The notes: a model not told the origin generated them from the sequence alone. A stretch of DNA of 64,000 bases from Numida meleagris (GCF_002078875.1 NC_034412.1:85361491-85425490); one strand, 5' to 3'; counted from the first letter of the stretch, positions 13,271 through 27,100 are shown. Translations and numbers: made by a program.

Positions 13271-16200
13271 ATTCCACTCTGGAAAGATTTCATTGACTTC
13301 AGTTTTTCATCTTTCCCATATAAAAACCTTGTTATTTTGCCTTCACTGAATTCTTGACTTTTCTTCTTCCAAAGTCAATAGGAAGAGTCTGACAACTGTA
13401 ATCTCATCTGTGCTCTCCTTGTAGTTCACATCATGCTGACATACCTGTTCAGATAGTTTCTTTATAATTATGAATATATTTACCATGATATTCTGACTTT
13501 ATTCTCATTCTCTTTAAATTTTATTCTCCTCAAATGTGTTATTACATTATATCCAAGTTTACTAGGTTATATCCAGCAATATGATAAAGGCAAAACAAAA
13601 GCTCTGCTTAATTCTAGTATGAAATTTTGACTACATTAACAAATTCCCACCTACTATTATAATATATTCAAGAAAAAATGACAGATGTAAAAAGTGCCAT
13701 CAGCAAAACTTCGACCAATCTTACCACAACATACTTTTTGGCTAGCTACTCAAGGCCGTGTGTCACATGTTGCAGTTTTCTAAACCATACCTTTTCTTTC
13801 CTTTTTTCCTGAGTTTTGCATATGTAATTCTGATGTAATTCAGTTAACTTCAGCATAGTTATTCCCCACTAGATTAGCACACATACTCAAATTATATTTC
13901 TCAGTTTCCAATATAAACAACTTGCTCTACAGCCCATAAATTTTTGGGTAGTATTTAACTTAGAAGGAATCACACTTATGCCAATACAAGTAAAACACAC
14001 TGAAAAGGTATATGGATGGCAGAATCGAGACCTCATAAACCTGAAGACAACTACAGAGTTAACTAATCCTTGTGCTGCTTGCACTCTGCTGAGGTTTAAA
14101 ATTCTCCTGAGCAATCCCTCCGGACTGTAATACGCAATTCATTACGGAGGCTCGAAGTGTGATTATTTTCAAGCCTTTTTTTTTTTTAGCCCTAACAGGA
14201 TTTGAATTTGCATTTCATTTCTCACTCATATCTTTCCTGCTTGCTTTCAAATTTCCCCATTTGTTCTCCTTCACAAATGGATCTTTGGACAAACATTTTG
14301 TGTGTGGGATGGGTTGCTGTGTTAAAAAGATTATCTCACTATGGAGTCCGTCAGGATTTAGTGACAAGAGCACTTATATTTTTTCTCACATTGTCTTTAT
14401 CTCTTAATCATTATTAGCTGACTAAGATTTATGACATCTTCATCCAGAGATAAAATCAAGTAGTTGAAAGATCTTTAGTTTGTTAGCCATAGTGAACAAA
14501 ATAACTGCAGGCTTTGATATGTATAACTATATTTTCCTGTTCAACGAGCATGTGCACAGGAGAACAGCCCCAGCCCCCAGCAGGGAATGATCAGTTGGTC
14601 CCAGCTATTGAGGGCTCTTGGTGCCAGCAAGTTTTCAAAGAGAGAAGGAAGGGCTCTAAGGAGTCCAAAGGATATTCCCGACCCTCTGGGGCAATTTACA
14701 CCAATCCAAAGCATGTATGTTTGTCTGAAGTCTCTTTTATCAGCGTGGTAATCCCATTACTGACAAATGAAGATGTAATCACAGTTTATTCAAATCGTTA
14801 GAAAGCTTTATCCCCTTTTGAGAGAAAGGATAAAGTACAATTGGCTGCACTGACTTCTTAAACTCCTACTGGGACACTAGCAAAGCAAAAAAATGATTTT
14901 TAAAAAGAATCAGCAGTTGGACATGAGATAAAAACTGTAGCCTAAAGGGTTGCTGAAGAATGGAATCTTCTCTTGCTGATGGACTTTATATCATATTCAG
15001 TACTGCTACTACTAATTTAAATCAAGGAAATTAAGAGAATAGCATTCTCTCCTTGGATTGCCCTACAGTGATATTTCCTGATAATGGTATCTCTGCTCAA
15101 CTCCACAAGTGGTAGCGAGAATAGGGATGTTGGCTGAACTGTGTCTTCATCACTGGGGTAACCTCTGGCTAATATATGGAGATCCTCTCTTTTGTGAAAT
15201 GTACACCAGTAACCAAAAAATTATCAAAAAGGAGCTAAAAAACCTTGTGCATTTTCAAGGAGAAAATTAACTATCACAGTTCTTCTCCACTAGCCTTGTT
15301 TGCAGCAGAGGGAAATAAAAATGTAGACCCAGGGAAAGCTCTATGTGCAGAAGCAAAGTATTAAATGCAAACAGACCCAATGAAGTCTCTAAGATGATAA
15401 AGTTCCAGAAAGGATCAACAGCAGGTGCTAGGAACACTTTGTTATATCTTCTTCATGTCTGGAAAAACTTCCTTGTCTGGAGTATGATACATTCACACTG
15501 CTCTGACACGCTGATATAAAGGCTTTAAAAATACTCTGATACCTCCCTCTTATTCAATTACACCAAATAGCAGTTTTAGTCATTTTGCAATTAAACGTAT
15601 GCCTAGAGAGCCTAAAAAAATGCAGTTAAAATGGTTTCAGGTTATTTTAGTTTCTGAACAAGAAAAAAAAATCTGTAGCATTTCAAATGCCAAGTATAAT
15701 GTTAATTTTAAAGACACTGTATATAATAACCTTTATAATTCCTTTATTAGGCAGATGACTTTCACATGATTTTCTTGACTTCAAGATAAACTTTGATAAA
15801 CAAAAATTCAAGTTCTGCAGCTTGTACTGCATGAGATGATGATTACTTGTTATATCCATTTAAAAATGTAAATACCTTAGGTAAACACATTTACCCTCAG
15901 AAATCGTGATTTTTATTTCTTTTTACTATCACAGCTACTCAAATGTGAATTAATTACATCAGTACAAAATAAGCAAAACATTTTTACTTTGAAGATCGTG
16001 GTCTAAATAGACTGAAATTGGGAAGAGAGACTTGGAACAACATGCCTGGTATCATACAGCAAGATAGTTTTGTAGCTGCGAGTAGTCCTTACTTCCATAC
16101 CTCTATAGTGTCATTTTCAGCTAATACAATCCAGCACATCCAGTGCAGTCATACTTGTTTCTTTCTTTTTGCTGAGCCTTTCCATCTGCTGGAATAAGTT

Positions 16201-17839
16201 TTTTTGCAGCCACAGAGTGAACCAGAATTGAGAGAGGTAGAAGTAACCCAGCCAGGAAAAAAAAATAATTTAGTTTTCATTTGGATCAGTTCCCTGCTCT
16301 GAGTCATTGTTCAGCTGCACTAACTCTCATGCTGGCACAAGGGCAGGAATGATAAAGGCATGGAAATGGCCTGGCAGGGAAAGGGAATCCATGATGAGAA
16401 GAGCAATGTCAGAAGCAGGACTGGCATCCACTGGCTTCAGAACATGGCTTATATGGTGACCTCAGCTTCCTCATGAGTTTTACATTGTGCTATAGCTGCA
16501 TTAGCATTGGTAAGTTTCTTCTTTTCACACTATGCTGATTGTGCTTGTGTTCAAACAGAAGCATTCATCTCTGTGAACAACATTCTCCTCTGAAGTGTCT
16601 GTATCCCACGTTTTGCAATTTAAGAAAAGGGTTGCAGAACCAGGAACTATTGTCCAACTTCTATTTTTGTTTTGCCCTTTTTTTTTGTTAGGTTTTCTGT
16701 CTCTTATGAGGGTCACGTGAAGCAATAAATTTCAACAGGTATTTGGAGTGAAAAGTATTTAATATGAGGTACTTCAGGTACAGTTATTCTCTGATGAAAA
16801 CAAAGTCATTAAGACCAGCTACTTGTACTGAAGAGATGAATTTAACCCTTAATGAAGTTGTTCTCTGAGAAAACTGGTGTTCATGCTATCAAGCACTGCG
16901 TGTTGCTGATCATTTAGTAACGTGTTCAAGAATACTGGTAGATATGATCTGAAAAGGAGATTTTTGTGCATCAGTATCTAATACATATTTTGCTATACCT
17001 CGTAATGCACCCCAATGAGTGTTATTTTATTATTATTTTATATTGTATTTACTTTGTTAGATGAATAAGCTCTGTGTGTTGAGTATTTCCAGTTAAACAC
17101 AATCACTTCCTATCCATTTTCTTCTGGAGGCATCATGTCAGACCACGATCTGGCCCTGTATACATTTTCCTACTCTCAGGGCAAAAAATAAAGGCTATTT
17201 CCAAATTCTCTTTTTCAGCTGAGAGTTCCTTTCCAAAGCTGTTGAACTTAGGGCTGAGACACAAAGCAGAGATCCAGCAACAAAGGGTACAGAAGAGCAG
17301 TGGAATTAGGAAGAAGCTGTGCCATAATGCAGGAGATCCCATTGCGAGTCAGTCAGAGTTCTCAAGAAAGCTCCAAGAACTTTGCTGATCTTCATCACAG
17401 CCTTTGTAGTGGTGAAACATAAGCCTTGTGCAGCATTAAGCAGCACAAGCAGGAGACAGAATGCAACTATCAGTGCACTGAACTGTCAGACTAAATGTAA
17501 GGAGATGTGCAAGAAGTAATTAGGGCTCCATTTAGGTTTTGGAGGCTGATTCCAAAGCCAAGTACATTTGCCCAGTGGCCTTTGGATTTACTGTACTTGT
17601 ACTTGCATTGGTATCATCTCATAATTTCTGTAAACAACTTTTTTTACCCTTTTAGCCTGAGCAATGATTATGTGTCCTGATCTTAATACAAAGTCAGTAA
17701 GGTCCATGCTCTGTCTTGAGCAGCAGACTACACTGCAAGTTTAATTTGTGGTATCATAAATGTTAGATACTCTTTCTTTTTTGTTGGTGAGGCCCATTTG
17801 ACTTCATGGTTTGATGATACTTCCCCATAAATGAACTAT
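13271..17839. other. Gene-free intergenic DNA
   Basis: Notable words are a CpG-containing imperfect fold-back at 14117-14150 and a TAATCCCATTA paired-type homeodomain dimer word at 14749-14759. No coding exon, RNA gene or mobile element is recognised. Confidence 0.5.
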
Positions 17840-18070
17840 AGAAAGCTTTATAGTATTTGTGCATTGTGCTGCCCGAAATTAATAATGACTCCCTGCTCAT
17901 TAGCTCTGTGATACTAATGTTGTCTCCCTGGTTATTAAATCAGATGGTAAGTTAATATTTAGAAATTCAAAGTAAAACATTAGTTTTGATTCTGTCCTTG
18001 TATCACATAATAACAAACAAACACACAAATAAAAATCCCCAATACCATTAACATTCTTTAATTTAGTGCA
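17840..18070. promoter_or_regulatory. Candidate conserved homeodomain-rich block
   Basis: AAATTAATAATGAC, CTCATTAGC, ATACTAATG, GGTTATTAAATCAG and GTTAATATTTAG lie within about 130 bases, with no repeat. Low-confidence inference from word content. Confidence 0.3.
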
Positions 18071-18929
18071 GATTCATAATTTGGAGATGTTTCATAAAGA
18101 ATTTTTTATTTTTTATTTTAAAAAATAAGACGGTTTTCACACCAAATATTTTTTTTATTAAAACAGATAATTCAAGAAAATACTTCATGTGTTTTGGACT
18201 CAAAGATAATTTTTTCTGAAAGAGGTTTACTTTGGTGGAAAAAAGTTTAATTTAAGAAGTTGATCTTCTTTTCTTTTTTTTGCGTTGGTGAAAGGGGAAA
18301 GATATGAAAAAATTATGTCAAGTATGAAAGGGTTTCCCTCTTCAAAAGGAAACCCTGACCATCAAAAAATGAACCTTTGTTGCTGAAAGCACTTACTAAT
18401 TTTTAAATGAAAATGTTAAATGTTAATTCACATTTATATACAATAAAATGTCCAGAGTGAAACTCTTACAAAACTGTGTTTATTTAACGTTTATTTTGAG
18501 TAAACTATGAAAGTCTACAGATACTGAAATGTACAATTTCAGTGGAATTCGACAAAAATATTCAATATTTTAGTCATGAAAGTGCTTTATTTCACTTTTA
18601 GTTATGACTGCATAATATATATCTGTAAAATTAAAATGAGCCAAATTACTTCTTTTTAAATTAATGTTTTGACTATCCTAAAATTTTTTTCAGTCAGTTT
18701 CTTTCCTACATAGTTTTTGGTTTTGTTTTAATTTTGAGGGACATATGGCCAATTATGAAATGAATGTACTGAAAATCTCGTGAAATAAAAATTCTAGGTT
18801 CTAATATTATCTTTGCCTGCAAACAGAAAAGCAGGTCTGCCAAACGCCACATAACCACTCAGGCTAATGTGGTTAGTTGAGGCATTTCAATTTTGTACTT
18901 GATAATGTACAGGCTACAATACCTATCCT
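18071..18929. other. AT-rich intergenic DNA
   Basis: T/A-rich low-complexity near 18102-18128, then unassigned AT-rich sequence. No gene is recognised. Confidence 0.5.
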
Positions 18930-19400
18930 TAGATCCCCATTCAGTCTGACTGTAACAATTGTATTTAGCGCCCAAGAAATGTCAAAATTTGATGAAAGAA
19001 CTTAATATATGAAGTCCGCATGAAAAGTTAATGTTTCTATTTATAAATAATCATGGCGTTAGAGAAAACGGATGATATTTTTAGCTGTTGAGCCAAGTAA
19101 GGGGATAACCTCTACAGCTCTGTAGCTATGATTTTTATCATGTTTATCTCCGCTTAAAAAGTTCATGATAGGCATCCAATTAGCTATAAAATAACTTATC
19201 AAATGTGTTGAGAAACATGCTGACCCTTCGGCTACCAGATGCTGTACCTGAGCTGTATGTAATAAATGCTAAATTAATCAGGTTTTACAATATTGGGTTC
19301 TTCTTCCCGTTGTGAGCTATGTCACAAAATATCAAAGTGTCTTAAACAATATTATTTCCTTCTAAACGGTTATTTTTAGTTGTTTTTTTTAATAATTTGT
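18930..19400. promoter_or_regulatory. Candidate GATA-rich conserved block
   Basis: Repeat-free DNA with at least six GATA/TATC words between about 19070 and 19200 (GATGATATT, GGATAACC, TTTATCATG, TTTATCTCC, CATGATAGG, CTTATCAAA). It also has a CCAATTAGC homeodomain word (about 19187), AAATTAATCAGG and a TCF/LEF-type ATCAAAG (about 19331). The clustering suggests an enhancer; function is inferred. Confidence 0.45.
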
Positions 19401-22400
19401 CTCTTTTTAAATATTTTCTAGAGAAATAGAGAATCTGCAATAACCACGAGGGTTAGAAAGTTTCTCACACCCAGATCTGATTGTCACACTGAGTAAGCTC
19501 CAGCATGTATCTGAATTCTTGCGTGTTCAAAACCAGAACACAAAGGATCCATGTGTTGCCAGTCCTCAAGCCTGAAAAGTGGAGTTCGATTACAAATTTC
19601 TCTTTCTGTACATAAGCATTTTAATATAGGGCTCCTTAAAAGTTTTCTTTGGTACTTTGCATGCATTTTATGCCCGCCCTTGTAAATAACTGTACATCTG
19701 CTTCTCCAATCTAAGCACCAGAACTAAACAAATCTAAACACATCCAAAAACTAATAATACAGCTGTCATTCTGGAGAAGTCTTCTGAAAGGACGTGAAGC
19801 AGACTACCTGACACATGCCGAGGAATCTGGAATCTGCACAGAGTGTGCGATCATTGCTGACAGTCTGACATTCCTGGTTCAAGTGAGAGAATGCCAAGTC
19901 CAGTTTTTCTTTCCTGTTTCTTACGAAAAGACACATATGGCTGAAGCCTTACTTATTTGGTCATGAGCTCATCAAATGCTTTACAGTATTCACAACTGCA
20001 TCTGGTTGTTAGAATAAGTACTGGAATTGCAAAAAGGTAAAAACACCTTGTCAACTCGTGTCAGTGAACACACTGGGTAGTTCTCATTCTTCTGAAAGAT
20101 GAATTCTACAGAAATACTGAATTGCTAAACACATCTATCAAGAAGATAGTGCAGTAACAATATCAAGCCTGTTCCGATGTTCTAGTCATATCTCATTTCC
20201 TGTACTTCATAAAACAGATTTAGACAGTGAGAGAATCAGAAGTGAAATGGTCAAAGCAACAGCTTCCCTCTTCAGACAAGAGGAAAGAATATATTTAAGA
20301 GATTTGAACTATTGGAGATAAACTGTGCTATGGAATAATACAGTTCTGTTACATGCTTTATAAAAAAAAAAAAAAAAGAATGGATGGATTATACTTCAAC
20401 AAGAAATCTGGAACCTATCACGATTTAATAATGTAAAAGGAAAACTTGACATTGTGACCTAAAGGCCAAGAGTTTACACTGACCTATGGAAAAAAATCAG
20501 CCACCCTTTCCCCCCTCCTGATTCTCTTGGGAGTTAGCCAACTGGCTATATCTTCACCTCCCTCTCTTCCCCATGTAGGCCAGTATCTTTTGCATTCTCA
20601 GGGCAGCACCACAACCTCTTCACTACTCCACAACTTCTTATATAGGATAGGGTTGATTGGCCACATCTGCCTGCCAGCTGTGTCTGCCGTATGACACCAT
20701 GGAGCAGGAAAGAAGCCACGGCAACATGTTCAAAACAGAATCCCATCACGAAGCACATTCCTAACTGCAGCACATTGCTGAAGCCTCTTCTATGGTTTTG
20801 CATCAGCTGTGATGGGCATTTCTCCTGGTACATCATCAAGTGTATCACTGGCTCGTGCATCACAATAGAATAAATGTCATTGCTGCTCGCATTTATGCAT
20901 TTTGCAAGCCTGAGGCGCTAAACCCAGGAACCGGGAAGAAAGTGCCCAGATTCTGATGAGCTGTAGCTTACAGTGAAGATGCTGTAGCATCTATCTTGAA
21001 TAGTAGACTGAGGAATAGTTTGAAAAGTATGGATATTACTGGCGTTTAATGTCACCTATACCTAATGAAGGCCTTGTAGACTCTAAATTTTAGGTATTTG
21101 GTGCCCAGGGTGGAGTCTAGATGTCATGTTCAGCATGTAAACTTTCTGTGAAGCTTCTGGGGAGAGTTAGGCAGCTCTGATACTTTTGTCATCGCAGTGA
21201 GGAAATGTTCTCTCTGCTATTATTCAGCTCTTGCTGATATATGTCACTTCAAACCAGGAGCTGCAGAGACACGCTGCACCACGGCACAGGGCATGAAGTA
21301 ATATAGATAGTATCTGGCTCAAATGCAGCTATCTCACATAACAGGTAAAGCAAGGTGATATCTGCCTACAGCCACTTGTGTGGCCCAACCTCTAAATGGA
21401 TGATGCACTAAAGGAATATTTTGGGGTAGGATGAGGGGGAAAGGAGAAGATGACAACATTATTTTCACCCTTCTTGGAAGCGTACATACTTCTATTCTTG
21501 CATCTACAGAGGTGAGTGAAGATCCATGCTTCAGAAATCAGTCTTGATTTAAGGGCTTGTTTTAGTTCAGAAGGTCCAGGCCTGCGTTCTAAAATATAAT
21601 CTAACGAGGAAACACAAGTACAACTCCATTGATTTCTGCCATAATCAGCAAAGAATGCAAAATGAATGGGACTAGAAATCTAGTGCAAAAGGAATCCTCA
21701 CCTTGTAAAGTTGGTCTCAGCACTCAGCCAAGTTCAGAGAGATTGAGGTTCAGTGTTTGATGCAGAAACCAACTGTCCTCATCTTGTTGTGTTTCAGAAA
21801 GAAACACATTCATTCTACTGGAGCCTCATCTGCTTTGAGAATTTCAAACTGATCAGTCCCTAAGATAGAATTTACAAGTCATGTAATCTGTGAATTTAAC
21901 AGGATGTTGAAATGCAATAACAATTTTTTTTTATTGCCACTTATCACCAAGTACCTCAGTTCTACTTCAGTCCTGATTTAGGTGCCTAAGTCCTTTATCG
22001 GATCTTCTTTTTTAAAAATTATTTTTCCAAATTAGTCGAAAGGCAGAAATTACATTTTCTTAGCAATTCATTTAGAAGATCGTAGTCATTGAATCATTGG
22101 TCAAATTTCAAACATCCTATCCCATAAAAAGCAACAAAACATTAAAAGAAACAAAAATGCTTTCATTTTTAGCTACTTTAATGAGGTATGGAATAATTTT
22201 TTTCAGAGATGTGAAAGAAGGAAGAAGGAGGTTTTGAACTTTACATTTATTACACTCGGTGGGCTGAATTCCTTTTTTACCCTATCCCATGCAAATCAGA
22301 AGCAGTATCAATAAGATCAATAGAGTTATGTAATTGTGAAATTGGTCAGCGATCAGCCTGGTTGTGTTGGCCCATGGCATTAATCACTTTTAAAGATCTG

Positions 22401-22839
22401 GTCCCTAAGTACTTAATTTCTAGGAAACAGCAGAATGTGACATTACAAGGATCCTATTTAGAGACACACACCCAGTAGATCAAAGCAGGAACTACTGGAA
22501 ATGCTTTCTGAAGGTATGTGCAGCTATAAAATGTTTTGAGTGGCTGCCAGTATTTTGTAATCAGTGTTGTAAAGTTTTGTGATACTCTTGATGTCTGCAG
22601 ATGTTATGTGGCCCATGGCACAAAGCTGATGTTCTAAATTACCAATTATATAACTAATGGAACCCCTAGAACTAACTCCTGCCCTCCTTTGGGTACTGGG
22701 GCAGTCTTTAAACTCCAGCAAAGGACTGATGCTATAAATAAAACTCTGTCTCCATAGCTACAGGCAGTTCAGTGCTCAGCTTTCAACACTTTAAGAAGGT
22801 AATTACTGTCTTTTTTTCTTTATATTTTTCTATTCTTGG
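19401..22839. other. Gene-free intergenic DNA
   Basis: A16 run at 20362-20377. The 20500-20900 interval is somewhat GC-richer with short open frames on both strands, and no family is recognised. No RNA gene seen. Confidence 0.5.
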
Positions 22840-23040
22840 TTTATAACAGCAGTAATAACCTCCTGAGTTGGGCATTTCCTGGCAATTAATGACTGACAGT
22901 GTTAAGAACACTTGGCTTTACCTCAAGCTCTCAAATCTCTGGCTGGTCATTAACTGCCAGGAAATGCCCTTCCCCATAGTCATTATTGCTTAATTATGTA
23001 AACCTGGATTAGAAATTTAATTACATGACTTCAATATTTT
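22840..23040. promoter_or_regulatory. Candidate conserved block containing a long fold-back
   Basis: Two 24-base arms (22870-22893 and 22946-22969) are reverse complements except for one position, with a 52-base spacer that itself holds an AGTGTT-AAG-AACACT hairpin (22898-22912). The flanks are AT-rich and repeat-free. I cannot name the family; ancient palindromic repeats (Eulor/UCON type) are a possibility, as is a structured RNA. Confidence 0.5.
22870..22969. repeat. Long inverted repeat (24-bp arms, one mismatch)
   Basis: Left arm starts GGGCATTTCCTGG, right arm ends CCAGGAAATGCCC. The single non-pairing position is A22885 against C22954. Confidence 0.95.
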
Positions 23041-23479
23041 CTGATTTTCTCTCCCTCCTTTTCCCCATATCCTATTTGCCACAGCCACAAGCTGGTGGGA
23101 TTGACTTTTTTACTCCAAAATAGTGTCAACGTAGCAAGCAATGCATATAGTCTCTGGGAAACAAGAATATCTCCTTTCTTAGCCCTTAGTCAACAGAATT
23201 TTTCTGCTTATTCTTGCAAAGAAAATATTAGATTAGGTTTAAAGCAATCTCCAAGCCCCATCTGAAACTGCTTTAAGTTCTGACTGAGGGAAATTCTCAT
23301 TGACAACTGGATGATTTTCTGATCTGATGAAAGAAAAGAGGCTTGCCATGGTGGCCTCTGAATCTCTGCATCAAGAAGCTACTCTTGATGCCAGCTGTAC
23401 CTGCTTCAAACAAAAGAGTTCCAGATTTTGCTACATTTTGTCTCATTTCTCTTAACAGCCGAAGTGTATATTTACGCTT

Positions 23480-24140
23480 TGAGCTTGAAACCATTTCCAA
23501 TTGTTCTATCACCACAGACTCTGCTAAAGAGTCTCTCCTCCTTTCCTGTATGTCCCCTTTAGATACTGAAAGGTGGCTTTCAGGTCACCTGACAGCCTTC
23601 TCTTCTCCAGGATGAACAGCCCAGCTCTCTCAGCCTGTCCTCATAGGAGAAGTGTTGTGGCACTCCCCTGGAAGCGCTCCAACAGGTCCACCTCTCTCCT
23701 GTACTGAGGACTCCACATCTTGACACAGTACTCCAGGGGAAGCCTCACCAAAGCAGAGGGACAGGATCACCTCCCCTTGCCCTGCTGGCCATGCTTCTTT
23801 TGATACAGCTGGCTTTCTGTACTGTGTGGACACGTTGCTGACTCATGTCCAGCTTCCCATCCACCAGTACCCCCAGGTCTCTTTAGGCAGAGCTGCGCTC
23901 AATCCTTTCATCCCCCAGAATGTATTGGTAATGGGAGTTGCCTCAATCCAGGTGCAAGATCTTGCATTTGGATTTGTTGAACCTCATAAGGTTCACCTGG
24001 GCCCATTGCTCAAGCCTGTCTAGGTCCCTCTGGATGGCATCCCATCTCTCTGGTGTGTTGACTACACCCCACAGCTGGCTGTCATCAGCAAACTTGCTGA
24101 GGGTGCACTTGACCCCACTGTCGATGTCATTTGAGTCCCA
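23480..24140 (-). mobile_element. CR1 LINE ORF2 fragment, about 660 bases
   Basis: On the minus strand the order is RT-domain codons for [19 protein letters not shown] sequence (about 23944-23995), [16 protein letters not shown] (23831-23879), then the region translating around MRTG/LSLEKRR (about 23590-23640) and a decayed GTCTGTGGTGATAGAACAAT stretch near 23500-23525. This is the C-terminal part of CR1 reverse transcriptase. Frames shift between segments, and the 3' untranslated tail is absent at the left end, so it is an old, dead copy. Confidence 0.93.
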
Positions 24141-27100
24141 AAAGTTTTACTTCGTGATTAAACAAAGATAGAAAATGGAGTGTACCATGCTTTTATATTT
24201 AGACAAAATAGTAGCCAACCCCTAAAATCCATATGTGTGACTTTGGGAGAACATCTCCTAAATTGTTTCTGACTTCTGGGTGAGCCATATGGCACCATTT
24301 AATGACTTATAGCTCACGTGGAGTATCAGAGACACTAAGTGCTCACATTCTTTATAAAGTACTTCAATGTTAATTATTTTAATGTAAAAAGGGCATATAA
24401 TTTGGATCAAAGGACACTTTCTATGAAGTCTTGTGTATTGCATCTCCACTACAAAATATTACCTTTTGATATATAGGTCATGTTCTAATAAACAGAGAAG
24501 CAGCAATAATGTGGACATGAAAAGTAATTGTTATATTACTGAATCATCTTTTTAATTTGAAGTCCTTTCAGAAAAAGCACACGATGCACAACTGCAGCCT
24601 CCATCAATTCTTTCCAAAAGCATCAGCGTGTTATGACAATAAAACACAAAATCATGAGTGTCTTTTGAAAGGTCTTTAGTTTTAAGCATTCCATTCATTT
24701 CAGCAGTGTATTTTAAAAGAAACAAAGAAACAAAAACAAAACTCCCAAACAGATAAAAAGCTCACAAAAATAACTGAAAATAATATTAATTTATAAAACC
24801 CTGATTTCTATCTGCAGTTGCAAACCCATGCCACGTAGGGTAGAGCTCCAATCCTTGTCCCACTCAGTGGGACAAGTACATATAGCTGCATACTTGTTTG
24901 TAGTGTTCTTGGGTTTGTTTGTCTTCTCCTCACACTCCTTCTCTTCTCTGTAGCCCCTCTGCACGGCTATAAAACTGGGCTCAGGAGGAGTTCCATTTGC
25001 TTCCATGGCACTGCAGGGATGCAAAGACAACTCAGCTACTCCTGGGAAAGAAGTAGAGAAAATTAAAGTGGCTTTAAGGCTGCTTTTAAGGAATTTACAT
25101 GTGGTCATTGCAAATTGGTTCAGTGTATATTGTCAAGTTAAAATAGGTGATGGGAAAGGAGAGAATGCTTATTTAACTCTGTGATAGGGTGGACTAGAGG
25201 ACAGAGTCTAAATCTGGGATGCAATAGACCCTTGTTCACATCTTGACTCTGATACTGATGTGAGAATTCAGTTTTGTGCCTGAGTTTCACAAATATGTAA
25301 TGATGTGTAGCAAAGATTCTGATATATACTGACAACAAGTATTAAATAATAACTATGGCATGTCACACCTTCACATAGTCAATCCAACCTTTAGCAGACC
25401 ATGAATAGTCAGTTATTTTGATGATTCAAATCTAGGATTTGAATTAAATTGCATAAATCTGATCAGCTCAGAGGAAGGAATGAGGAGAAAATAACTAAGT
25501 GTAGTTCACACATCAAAACAGATAGATCATCTTTTGAGAAGCTTCCTAATCTACAACAGCTCTGGCAAGTATTCCTGAAAATGAAGGTTTCTTGATGTAT
25601 AATATGTACAGGGAAAAGAAAAAACCTAATAAACATTTAGAGAGTTTTCTCTTTTCTATGGAGAAAGACTGCTTTTCTTCTTCTTCTTCCAGGACAGGTT
25701 TAAAGGTCAATGGGAAAAAGGAGCTTTTGATTTAGCAAGGATTACAAGACTGACCCTCATAATATGCAATAGAATTTATTCACTTCAAGAATAATTTCAG
25801 ACTCTTTTTGCAAGACTTGGCAATGAATGAAAAGGCTGTTGTGGTTCGTGTTTTCTTCTGCCTCTCTTGTGTTTCAAAAAAATGCCTTCAGCTGAGACTG
25901 TTTAAGCATTTCTCCACACAGAGAAGTATTGCCGCTATAACATATTGCTTTAACTTAGTTGATATTGCTCCAGTTAAGTGCATTCATGGTGATGCATCAG
26001 TATCCACACAGCATAATGCTATAGTACTTACATTGCAGACAAGGTATCTGAGCCGTACTGCAATTGTTTGGAGCTGTGCTGTATTAGAGATCGTTTATAT
26101 GGTGCACTGTGGGATATCTCTCAGCATCTGAAGGAGCAATGCTTAAAGTGACCAATTTCTGACCCAAATTCACTTGGAATGCTATTCCTTTTCCAGCTGG
26201 TTCTTCACTTGCATGACTGAAACACAGAAGAGCATGATAGTGTGTCCATTATCCAACAGGAGATCAGGCTGCTGCATCAGAGGGCTGCAATGTTGGCAGA
26301 TAGCATTATTTCTCAGTCCATCCTGACAGTTCATGGGAAAAGATTTACAAATGGACAAAAAGAAATAATCCATGATTTGAGAACGTCCTTACATTGTAAT
26401 CTGGCTGAAAATTACAGAGGACAATTTTCCTGTGCAAAGCCATGAGCTCAATTCTTTTATGTTTGAAGTCGTTCCCTGGTAGGCCCAGATACAGCCCCGA
26501 TGTATGTGCAGAGGCTGTGACACCAGGTTTCAGAGCCTCTGCATCAAGTAGCTCAGGGCATACATTCCCCATATGTGAAGCTAACCAGAGAGCATTGAGG
26601 GACCTGTGAGAGCTTCTTTGGTTTTACTGATAAGTCGCAGTATTATACACAGCAGAAAAAAGTGGAAAAGTTTTTTTTTTTTTTTTGGGGGGGGGGGGCT
26701 CATTTTTTTTTTTAATTGACTGATACTGTGGGTTTTTTTATTTTCACTAGGTGAAATTGGAGAGAGACTTTGACAACATTTTTTGTGTTTTTCATCACAT
26801 TTTCATGGAAAAGTTATTAGGTTTATAGTTCTATCAACATGAAGGAAGCTCTCATGCATCCAAGCCACTCCACAAGCAGGGCTGTATGTTCTGCAGGTCA
26901 GGCAGCGAGGTACATGAGCAACACCATGAACGGCAAGGAAAAGGGAACAAGGCAACTGATTAAACTGATGGGAGCCCAGCAGTGTGGTGCAGCCTTTGAT
27001 GGGTGTCAGAGGTCATCTTCATATGGTTCCCCAAGTCCCCAGGACACACAACCTTGTTGACCTAGTCACTAGATCAGACAAGAGCGCTGAGACTTCATTA

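Noticed and set aside
20500..20900. Possible LTR or gene fragment in a GC-richer patch
   Set aside because: No TG...CA ends, polyadenylation signal pair, primer-binding site or coding domain was seen.
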